The notes beneath the pieces were generated by a model. That model was not told where the DNA came from, searched no databases, and saw nothing but the letters and a program-made list of their open reading frames with translations. A stretch of 64,000 bases of DNA from Prochilodus magdalenae (taxonomy: Eukaryota; Chordata; Actinopteri; Characiformes; Prochilodontidae). Both the position numbers and the translations under genes were made by a program. Positions 26,101-35,900 of the stretch are shown piece by piece (position 1 is the first letter of the stretch; every line of letters starts with the position of its first letter). Location of the stretch: positions 62,001-126,000 of the forward strand of contig JAMWET010001089.1 of NCBI GenBank assembly GCA_024036415.1, given 5' to 3'.

Positions 26101-28478
26101 TTCTACACCACTGACCTCTTCTACACCACAAATTTAAGTCACCTTTAATTTATTGCACATCACATACTTATGCTACAGTATTGACTTTAGAAAGAATTAA
26201 TTTATTCTACACCGCTGACTTATTCCACACTTTTGACTTATTTTACACTGTTCACGTCAGTCATCACCGACTTTTTTCACATTTTTCACGCTTATTCTAC
26301 ACGATTGGCTGATTCTACACCATTGATTTCTTTTGAGACTTTTACATTTCTTTCAACTGGAAGTTTTTTACTTTTCTGCAGTATTGTAAATAATTCCAAT
26401 AAATATCATGATTTTATTACCATTGCTGTTATTATTCTACACAGGGAATTGTAAAAATTAAATATCTGCATTATTTCACTGTTTCATAGATCCAATGTGC
26501 AGTAACACCCCAGAAATGGCAACCGGAAGTGACAAAACTGTGAAATTCTACTACAACGACCAAAAACAACATTGTGTGCCGTTCTTCAACAACGGAGACT
26601 GTGGCGGCGGCAACTGCTTTGATTCTGACAAAGACTGCATGAAGACATGTTCGATGGAGTTCCAGAGCATGTATCCAGAAGAAGGTAAAACCCTGCAAGC
26701 TTTTAGGACGCAGTGATTGGTAGATGTACTAGTATCTGGGGAGGTCTATCTTATGCACTCCATTTTCCTTATAGGTTCCCACAAATACAATCTGTAGCCC
26801 CTCTGTTGTCATGCACAATTTGTCAGCTGTCCTCTGCCCTGTTTGATCTCTGACCACAGGTCCACTATTTGGTCAGTACCTGAGCGTAAATGAGGGGATA
26901 GAAGACAGCTGTCATTAATTAAGCTACAGTCTCTAACTTCATGCCTGCAGTGTGGAGCTACTAGTCGTAGCTGGTGAGCTTTTGTTTCCCACACTCACTG
27001 AAGGTTTCCTCCATCCTCCTTTCAGATGCAGTGTGCAGTTTAAAGATGGAACCGGGGAACTGCTTCGCCTCCATCCTCATGTACCACTACGACAGCAATG
27101 AGAAAACCTGCCGGCTGTTCTTTTACACTGGCTGCCATGGGAACGGAAACCGCTTCGAATCCAGAGAGGACTGTCAAAAGACGTGCCAAGGTCAGTATCC
27201 TCCTTCTCCTTCTTCTACTATTTCTTCTTCCCTTTCTTCTATGTTTCCTCTTTTTCCAGTTCCTTTTGCCTTACTTACCATACCTTCTCCTTTTCTCTTC
27301 TTTTTACATCTCATCTTTTTACTTGCCTCTTACACTCTCTTCCCTTCCCACTCTTCTCTTCATCTTTCTTTCTGTTTTCTGTTTTTTCATATACTCTTTC
27401 TTTTCTTTCCACCTATATTATTATTCTTCCTTTGTCCCTTCGTCCTGTTTATTTTCTATTTTCTCTTCTTTACATCTTTTCTTCTTTTACTTTCTATTTC
27501 CATTTCTTATTTTCTTATTCTTTTCTCTTTTTTATTTTTTGTCCCTTTTCTCTTTTTATTTTTTATTTTCATTTCTTCTTCTTTCTGTCCTATTCTCTTT
27601 CAATATATAGCTTTATCCTTCTTTATTTTTCCCTCCTCTTCTCTTCTCTCCTCTCCTACTTTTTTTCTTTGAGCCTTTTCTTTTCTCTTCTACTCTCTAT
27701 TTCCTTTTGTCTTCTCTTCTTTTTTCTTTTCTTATTCCTTCCCTTCCATTTATTTCTTTTCTTTTTTTATTTTTTTTTTATTTGTCTTTTCTGTTTTATA
27801 TTCTCTTTCCTATATTCCCTCTTTTATTGTCTCTTTTCTTTTCTGTCTTTTATCTTTATCTTCTATCTTTTTCTTTCTGGACTCCTCTATTCTCTCTTTC
27901 TTTATCTTTTCGTCTGTTTTTCTCTGTTCTCTTTTCTTCCCTCTGGCCTTTCCATCTCTATTTTATCGGTTCTCTTCTCTTCTCTTCTCTTCTCTTCTCT
28001 TCTCTTCTCTTCTCTTCTCTTCTCCTCCATTATGCACATACACTCACCTTTGCTCTCTCCTCTTCTTCCTGTTTCCACACTATCCCTTCTCCAGTCTGTC
28101 CCCACACTACCGTATTAGGAGGTGATATAAAGCACACTGAGCTCTGGAGGTCATTATACCTGTGCAGTGACTGAACAAGTTAAACATTAAACACGGTGCA
28201 GTAAAGATAGAGGCACTTCTCCTTTCAGCAGGATCACATGTATGCTCAAATCTGGCCACATGGGAACAGCAGGGCTGTATGAATGATTATTTTTTAATGT
28301 TTAATGACATCAATAGGAATATAATAATTACATTTCAGCTGGGCTTTAGCCCTGGTTCAGCAGGTTCTGTATGAATAAGACCTCAAAGTAACAGTTGTTT
28401 AGGAAAAATCATCTGTAAGTTAGTGTATATGTGTATATTGTGTGTTTATGTCAACTTAAATGATTCACACACATATAT

Positions 28479-28527
<49 letters not shown>

Positions 28528-30084
28528 ATTAGAATTGAATTGGAATAGAATTGAGGCTCCTTCCTTTGCTGTCCACTAGAGGTCAGCACAACCCCCCACA
28601 AGAATCTCACTCATTGCCTTATATTACAGCAAAGTCTGGACGACTGCTGGGAGGAGCAGATGACCCTAGCCCTGACCAGCAAACAGTGGATGTGGGTAAG
28701 TGGTTAAGATATGTTCAGATTGGTAACTCCAGCCAATTAATTTCTATATGTTTGTATACTTTGTATCTACATCTCTTTTGATCAGCTTGTCATTATATTC
28801 CTCTCTCTGTGACTCAGGTTTGATTGTTGGTATTTTGGGTGGCGTTGTATTTGCCGTGGCTGTAATTTCTGCTGCTGTTCTTCTTGTTAAGCAAAGGTGA
28901 GAACCACCACAGATAAAGTGGACAAAGAATGTAGAAACAAGTAGATGTTCTTTTACACACACACACACACACATATATACACAAACACACACACACATAT
29001 ATACACAAACACACACACACATATATACACAAACACACACACACATATATACACAAACACACACACACAAACACCCACAAACACACACACATACACACGC
29101 AAACACACACACATATATACACACAAACACCCACAAACACACACACATACACACGCAAACACACACACATATACACACATATATACACAAACACACACAC
29201 AAACAAACACACACACACAGATATACACACATATATACACAAACACACACACACACATATACACAAACACACCCACACACAGATATACACACATATATAC
29301 ACAAACACACATATACACAAACACACACACACACAAACAAACACACATATATATATATATATATACACACAAACACACACACATATACACACACACACAC
29401 ACTCACACACAAACACACATATATACATATATACACAAACAAACACACATATATACATATATACACAAACAAACACACACACACACACTCATATACACAA
29501 ACAAACACACACACACACTCATATACACAAACAAACACACACACATACACATATATACACAAACACACACACAAACAAACAAACACACACACACACACAA
29601 ACACAAACAAACACACACACACATATACACATATATATATACACAAACACACACACACACATATATATATACACACACACAAACACACACACATATATAT
29701 ATATATACACAAACAAACACACACACACACATATACACAAACAAACACACACACATATATACACATAAACACACACACATATACACAAACACATATACAC
29801 ACATATATACACAAACAAACACACACACAAACACACTCAGACTCACACACACAAACACACACATATATACACAAACACACACACCTTTGTGAATATACTG
29901 ATAACAAATGTAAAACACAGTGCTGATATGAGTGCGATATAGTTGTGTTTATCAGTTGTGTAACGGTATTTATAGGAACTGTATTCAGAGAACAATAAAA
30001 CCTGATGTGTTATTTTGTATCATTAACAGGAAGGGAAAACGTGAGATGAAGAAAGTGCCAACAAAGGATGTCGAGATGACCTAG
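23128..30084 (+). CDS. Two-Kunitz-domain type I membrane protein (SPINT2/HAI-2-like), 6 exons
   Basis: Exons 23128-23194, 26490-26684, 27026-27190, 28630-28695, 28818-28896 and 30030-30084 join in frame to 208 residues. Order: signal peptide (residues 1 to about 22, LRFFLLGVVCAIAVATG); Kunitz 1 (exon 2); Kunitz 2 (exon 3); an acidic juxtamembrane linker (GGADDPSPDQQTVD); a transmembrane helix (LIVGILGGVVFAVAVISAAV); and a basic cytoplasmic tail KQRKGKREMKKVPTKDVEMT. One Kunitz domain per symmetrical phase-1 exon is the usual family structure. Kunitz 2 has all six cysteines and Phe at P1 (GNCFAS), so a chymotrypsin-like target is possible. Kunitz 1 lacks the C14-C38 pair (Gly and Asp there) and has new cysteines two blocks later, so normal inhibition by it is doubtful. 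SPINT2 has the same two-Kunitz plus membrane-anchor plan, but orthology is not proven. Confidence 0.85.
24227..24285 (-). mobile_element. V-SINE/L2 3'-tail fragment
   Basis: This is the reverse complement of the last 55-60 bp of the SINE at 42762-43006 (shared GCTCTTATCCAGAGCGACTT, then CAAGGTTAT). Only the 3' tail remains. It sits immediately before the 34-bp satellite in Kunitz intron 1. Confidence 0.8.
24295..26445. repeat. 34-bp satellite with higher-order structure, Kunitz intron 1
   Basis: Tandem copies of about 34 bp of the form ATTCTACACCACTGACTCAA plus GTCACTATTGATTT fill most of the intron. Several copies carry a 4-bp GACT insertion (38 bp), and there are TTTATT and ATATTC subtypes. 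Copies in 24365-25735 are highly regular; 25735-26445 are degenerate. A block of about 12 copies recurs at roughly 420-bp spacing. Confidence 0.95.
27191..28055. repeat. 870-bp polypyrimidine tract, Kunitz intron 3
   Basis: The + strand is almost purely C and T from just after the Kunitz 2 exon, ending in a perfect (TTCTC)n run at about 27972-28022. Apparent Phe/Ser/Leu-rich open frames here are translations of the tract. Confidence 0.95.
28480..28528. repeat. (GATA)n microsatellite, Kunitz intron 3
   Basis: About eleven consecutive AGAT units after a short TA run. Confidence 0.95.
28954..29883. repeat. 930-bp AC/ATAC compound satellite, Kunitz intron 5
   Basis: Alternating purine-pyrimidine DNA made of (AC)n, CAAACA and ATATATAC modules in repeated combinations, with a module of about 24-27 bp most regular in 28970-29070. 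It gives long false open frames on both strands (Cys/Val and Thr/His repeats). Confidence 0.95.
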
Positions 30085-30627
30085 GCGAGACTGTCGCGTG
30101 TCTCTGCCATGCTTTTGTATGACCGCTTGATTTTATTTGATCTCTAAGTAGCAATAGTATGAATGGCCTCCACTAATCTATGGCTAGGCAGCATCTCTAT
30201 GTTAGGAGTATCCTCAGTACTGTATATCGTTTAGCTACAGTATATCTTGTGTTGGTTTTCAGTGATGTAAAATGCTGGAATATAAAACTGCTTTATACAC
30301 CTTTTCATGGCTGAACAGTTGCATGATACAGTGGCCCATAAAACCTAACAAGCCAGTAACACTGTGAAAACTAAACAGGTATGATTGAGCAAATACTACA
30401 GTGTTTATTGGAAGCCATGCCACTGACTAGTCAGCTATGCCTCATTAGACCGGCTGTAGATGTTTCTAGGAAATATAAGAGAAATCATCACAAATGGTCA
30501 TTCATTATTAGTAGCCATGCCTGTAAATATTACCATGCGTTTGGTGTATTTTTGATTATGGAGTTTTATATGGTATAATATCTTTCAAACTAGTTTCTGT
30601 TTCATTTGTTGGTTTTGTTAAAAGACA

Positions 30628-30633
30628 AATAAA
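30628..30633 (+). terminator. Candidate poly(A) signal of the Kunitz gene
   Basis: AATAAA 544 bp after the stop codon, followed by a T-rich stretch. Confidence 0.5.
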
Positions 30634-30639
30634 AGGTTT

Positions 30640-31595
30640 TTTTTTCAATTAAAACATCGACTTCTTTAATTTTACACTTTATATTTTGCCAGGTAATTCC
30701 TAACACCTTGGGACGATATGTGAAATGAAAAAAAGTAATATAAAAACAAGATATCAAATTCATTAAAGATATTAAATGAATATATAGGGCAAGGTCAAAA
30801 ACTGCAACTGGATGCCCGTCACCTGTGATACTTCAATGATGGACATGACCACATGTGCTGGGGAATACTTGATAAAGTTATTAGCACAGACAGCTCAGCA
30901 CTGCAACCACAAATTAAAGTTAAGTCTGTTGTATGCATAGTCCAGAAACGCTGCCGACTTCTCTGGGCTCAAGCTCATCTAAAAATGGACTAACGTACTC
31001 TGAAAACGGGTATGGTGGTCTGGCGAGTCCACCTTTCAGATTGCTGATGGAAATAATAATAGATGTTGGGTTCTCTGTTTTAAAGCAGAAGTTTAAAAGC
31101 CAAGGTCATTCGTCGTATGTGCGGTGTAGTAATATGTAACGTTCAGAGACACACATTTGAGAGCAACATCCCACAGCATACAACAACACTTATTTCAACA
31201 TAACAATACCAAGCAACATTCTGCATGTGTTACAATAGCATGGCTGCCTAAACAGAGTGTACGGGTCCAGGACCTAACAATGAAAACATGTGGTGTTATG
31301 AAGCACGAAATGAAGATCCCATTAGGCTGAAGAAATATGCTTTCAGAGGTAAATCAGTTGGTGTTTACAGTCTCCAAATGATTACCAAGGGATGTTAAAA
31401 GTATGGACGAGGACACAGTGGTAAACATGCTCCTGTCCCAATGGTTATGTTACAGGAATTAAAGGTGCTATAAGAAAGGAAAGGAAAACTGCATCTACAT
31501 TGTCATAGTTGTATAAGAAGTGGTATGTGAAACTGACATACCACGAACCTCAAACATTGTTGTCTCCACCCTCACTATTTGCAAAAGGGGATGGT
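30640..31595. other. Spacer between Kunitz gene and inverted myosin exon copy
   Basis: No coding features or clear repeats recognised. Confidence 0.4.
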
Positions 31596-31650
31596 CAAAC
31601 AAACAGATTCCAAAATCTTGAACTATGATGTTACAGTCTAAACTCATTGA
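31596..31650 (+). repeat. 55-bp direct repeat, left copy
   Basis: Matches 32014-32068 at a constant offset of 418 bp with about six mismatches (shared cores CAGATTCCAAAATC and ACAGTCTAAACTCATTGA). The pair brackets the inverted myosin exon copy. Confidence 0.85.
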
Positions 31651-31659
31651 CTTGCAATA

Positions 31660-32016
31660 GGTGATCACTGTGGAGGGACAGGAGTAACTACCGTCCAGTA
31701 GAGGATGTTACTGATCAGCTGTATATGAAGGTGATGGCCTGAGGGCAGAAGCTGTTTCTGTGACTGGAGGGGGTGTTAGAGCCCAAGACCTTCAACAACA
31801 CAGCACCTTCATGGTTAAAACACGGATATCACCGTCACTCACCTCTTTTTCGTAGACTGGCAGCTGTTTAAATGGGTTCACTGCAACCAAGATGTCCCCA
31901 ATATACGTCTGATAAACAGAGGAGAAACATGTCAAGGCTCACCACCACATTAACTGTCTGCCTCAGGAAGACATCCACGCATCTGGTATGTGGGTCCTAG
32001 TGTCCACTACAGCCAA
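31660..32016 (-). pseudogene. Inverted duplicate of myosin exon 2 and flanking introns
   Basis: The minus strand matches 33269-33624 of the myosin gene almost throughout: I count about 13 substitutions and one 1-bp indel over 357 bp (about 96% identity). It includes a complete copy of exon 2 at 31843-31908 with both splice sites (CAG before, GTGAGT after). The exon differs by one silent change and would encode the same 22 residues ([13 protein letters not shown], then KQLPVYEKE). It lies upstream of the gene in the opposite orientation, with no other motor exons nearby, so it is unlikely to be a separate gene. Confidence 0.9.
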
Positions 32017-32068
32017 ACAGGCAGATTCCAAAATCCCGAACTATAATGTAACAGTCTAAACTCATTGA
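32014..32068 (+). repeat. 55-bp direct repeat, right copy
   Basis: Partner of 31596-31650; the two copies flank the inverted exon duplicate closely on both sides. Confidence 0.85.
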
Positions 32069-32275
32069 TAGACAACAACAGAGCAGCAGCTATGAAAACG
32101 GTGGAGATATCTGCTCTACTAAACTGTCAGCACTGTTCAAACCCCTTTCAAAGAACTGAACTGATGTTCAGCTTTACTGAAGCATGTAAATCTGTTGTAG
32201 TAGACCCCAAACATAAAACTGTGAACTATGCAAATTAGCACAATCGGTGCTCTTTAAGCTTCCCTGAGCCTGATT

Positions 32276-32420
32276 TAGCTGATCACCAGCATACCAGCCT
32301 CGGCTGTCGACCGACATAACATACCAGTATCGAAACCCATATATATGCTGGTTTTGCTGGGGACCGAATAGCACATGGGCCAAGTGGTACGGGTTTTGCT
32401 GGTGATCAGCCATGCTGGCC
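32276..32420. repeat. Palindromic ACCAGC MITE-like element
   Basis: GCTGATCACCAGC at 32278-32290 is perfectly inverted as GCTGGTGATCAGC at 32398-32410, with more ACCAGC/GCTGGT words between. The unit could form a hairpin and shares vocabulary with 13235-13790. Confidence 0.65.
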
Positions 32421-32637
32421 TTTGCTTGTTTTTGTAGCAGAGGATCTGGAGACAAAAACTAGTGAGCGTTTTTTTTTTTTTTTTACAACTTTTGAAGTGG
32501 TTTGCCACCTTAGTTAGAGCCGCTAAAGCATGTCAGCTGACAAGCATAGAGTTTAACGACCTCAGTCAAAGAAACGTCCACAAGGAACCCATGTATAAGC
32601 GAGAGTTAATCTTGACCTGAACACGCTGTCTTTCCTA

Positions 32638-32815
32638 CCACCCGTATTGCGCCTCAAGCCTAGCCAATCATGGCGCAATATGCAAATCAGCCCTGCGTTT
32701 GTAATTCTGACACACTAGCCAATCATGGCGCAATATGCAAATCGGTATACTATTCGCTGTTATTAAAAAAACAGCCTATCCCAGCTTGGGGCGGGGTTTG
32801 TCACAATACGGGTGG
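32638..32815 (+). promoter_or_regulatory. Candidate myosin promoter with duplicated CCAAT/octamer module
   Basis: A 28-bp module is present twice, perfectly, at 32661-32688 and 32716-32743. Each copy contains AGCCAATCA (CCAAT box) and ATGCAAAT (octamer). A GC box GGGGCGGGG follows at 32788-32796. The block is enclosed by a perfect 12-bp inverted repeat, CCACCCGTATTG at 32638-32649 and CAATACGGGTGG at 32804-32815. It lies 180-350 bp before the myosin start codon. Motifs are direct; promoter activity is inferred. Confidence 0.6.
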
Positions 32816-32991
32816 GAAGTAAAACCCACTTATCGGAGACAGCGGAGTGCAGCACTTAAACTGTCCCACAGCGGTGGAGGAGGAAGGAGTGAGTCGACGG
32901 TTGCGACCACTGAAGAGATGTTTTAAGGAATGAGGAGAGCTGAAACTGGATAGTCACCTTTCAGTGGATTGAAGTAAACTCCGAATAAACC

Positions 32992-35900
32992 ATGGAAGGA
33001 CGTTTTCTGGAGGATTTGGCCGGTCTGTCAGATTTGGACGAGAAAAGTTTGCTCGAGTCTCTAACCGGCCGTTTTAGCCGCAACCATATTTATGTGAGTA
33101 GTTTTGTACGTGAGTTCTTATTCCTGAGGTAAAGTTAGCCACAGTAATCTAGAAAACAGGCTTTTTAAAGGTTGATTTAAGATTAAATGACCCAGAAGTT
33201 CAGTGGACCTCTTCTAGCTTCTCTGTTTTTAACGGTCACAACCAAAATGGTAGCATATGGGCAGCTGGTTGGCTGTAGTGGACAGTAGGACTCACATACC
33301 AGATGCGTGGATGTCTTTCTGTGGCAGACAGTTATGTGCTGGTGAGCCTTGACATGCTTCTCCTCTGTTTATCAGACGTATATTGGGGACATCTTGGTGG
33401 CAGTGAACCCATTTAAACAGCTGCCAGTCTACGAAAAAGAGGTGAGTGACGGTGATATCCGTGTTTTAACCATGAAGGTGCTGTGTTGTTGAAGGTCTTG
33501 GGCTCTAACACCCCCTCCAGTCACAGAAACAGCTTCTGTCCTCAGGTCATCACCTTCATATACAGCTGACCAGTAGCATCCTCTACTGGACGGTAGTTAC
33601 TCCTCTCCCTCCACAGTGCTCACCGGTTTCATTAACATATCAGATTATACACTGCCATCTCTTCCCCATACATGTACCATACTGTTGCTCTGCCTCAACA
33701 CGCGAGTGCCCCTGCCTCAACACGCGACAGCCTCTACTGCCCCTGCCTCAACACGCGACAGCCTCTACTGCCCCTGCCTCAACACGCGACAGCCTCTACT
33801 GCCCCTGCCTCAACACGCGACAGCCTCTACTGCCCCTGCCGTAACAGGCGAGTGCCTCTACTGCCCCTGCCGTAACAGGCGAGTGCCTCTACTGCCCCTG
33901 CCGTAACAGGCGAGTGCCTCTACTGCCCCTGCCTCAACACGCGACAGCCTCTACTGCCCCTGCCGCAACACGCGACAGCCTCTACTGCCCCTGCCGCAAC
34001 ACGCGACAGCCTCTACTGCCCCTGCCGCAACACGCGACAGCCTCTACTGCCCCTGCCTCAACACGCGACAGCCTCTACTGCCCCTGCCTCAACACGCGAC
34101 AGCCTCTACTGCCACTACCCCAACACGCGACAGCCTCTACTGCCCCTACCCCAACACGCGAGGGCCTCTGCCTCAACACACTACTGCCTCATACTGTTTG
34201 TAAATAATGTGTAAATTGTATATTATTTGTCCGTATATGGTTTGTTCATTGTATATAGTTTATAGTGTGTAGATTGCATGTTGTAAATGTCTGCTTATTG
34301 TGTGTAGTACAGTACTAGAGAGACACAAACTGCTGAAACCAAATTCCTTGTGTATGTCAACATGCTTGGCCATTAAACCTGATTTTAATTCTGACTGGAA
34401 GGTAGAAAAAGGGGCCCTCTGATACTTTACTGTTGTCATTTCCTTCCTACATACTTTTCACTCTAAGCCCAGATGACCAAACCATCCACATGCCTTTCAG
34501 GTGTCGGAGAGGTACAAATGCCACGAGAAGAGATCTCTGCCTCCCCATATATTTGCTGTGGCTGACAGAGCCTACCAGTCCATGCTGGGCCGTCTGGGCA
34601 CGGGGCCTAAAAACCAGTGCATAGTGATCAGGTGAGTCCTCGAATTCCTCGTAGCTTTTTAGAGCAAGCTTTAATCAGCGACGGGCCTCGTGCACGAAGC
34701 CCTGTACCTGTTTTTTGTTTGCACATAGCCAGACATGTGGAGACAGGCCAGTTTCAGGCATGTCATGGCTGATAAGGAATTGTGGTAGGGACATCGCAAA
34801 TAGGTTGGTTTATTTGACAGTAGGATCAAGATTCAAAACTTGCAGTGGCTGTTCCATACAAACCATTACTCAGCATTATAATTGTTCTGCATAGACTTGG
34901 TGGGAGTGAAAAATGGCCAGCCCCATACAGCACCATGATTTGGGCCTAATGAGACGTTTTTCCATTTTTCATTGAGCTCATGAATATTTTGCTTAGCTCT
35001 GGTCTGATTTGCTGGTGTACGGCAAGACACTGTAATCATACAGAAGTAACACATAAAAATAGACAGGGACAGAACAGTAAAATAAACCTCCATTTAAAAA
35101 AAGCTAGGTTGTCAGACAATGCAGGTAGCTATGAACTTGAGGCTTGGTGGTAGCTAACGTCACCTACACTAGCAACTTTGCTTTCAGTCATAACATCCAC
35201 ACAGAGTTAATCAAAGTTGTTACTCCCTATGGTCTGCTCAATGTTGTCCAAGGTTTGAGAAACCACTGGAGTGAAATGTGCAGAACAAACTCAGAGTTAA
35301 AATAGATCCTGTTAAAGAAATGTGAGCTAAAGTTGACACCTTATTTGCCAGCTTGTTTTGCACATCTTCCATTCCACCTTAAATGGTGCAGTAGTTGCAG
35401 CATATAAGGTGGAATGGAACATCTGGTTAAGAAGCTGGCGAATAGGAAGCCAACTTCAGCCTCAGTCATACCTGTAGAATAGGTATGAAAAGTGTCAACA
35501 GCTCCTTCACAGTCTGAAACGGTCGATTTTTTCCATGTAGTCCGCCATGTTTTATTTATGCTGTCGTTGCATGACGTTTTGGAGGGTGTAAGTATTAATG
35601 AGTCGACACAAGACTGTTACGTCATAGCCTATTTTGGAATCAGCCCATTTTACCTCCCCCTTTTGAAAATGGCGGGTTTAAATTGGAAGGAGGAAACAAC
35701 AGTGTTTGAGATTCATTGTATTTCCGTGTAGCAAGCTCTCCTTATTCAACGGTGGCGGTGTAAATCCAGTTTTTGTTCAATGGCACCTTGTAAGTACGAG
35801 TTGATTGTTTTTCCAGAAGATTTTTTAAAGAAGATTAGATATAACATAATCCACTTGTCTGAGGAAACAGGTTTAAAAAACACCATACGTAGCATATGGC

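Noticed and set aside
18775..26445. Regularly spaced direct repeats considered as CRISPR arrays
   Set aside because: The units are contiguous tandem repeats with no unique spacers, in a vertebrate genome with introns and SINEs.
26974..28118. Phe/Ser/Leu-rich, membrane-like long frames
   Set aside because: Translation of the polypyrimidine intron tract after the Kunitz 2 exon; only 27026-27190 is coding.
28744..29907. Long Cys/Val-rich and Thr/His-rich frames on both strands
   Set aside because: Direct translation of the AC/AT compound satellite; open in several frames at once.
31843..31908. Second myosin gene on the minus strand
   Set aside because: Only exon 2 and its intronic flanks are copied; no other motor exon is found nearby, so it is a local inverted duplication.
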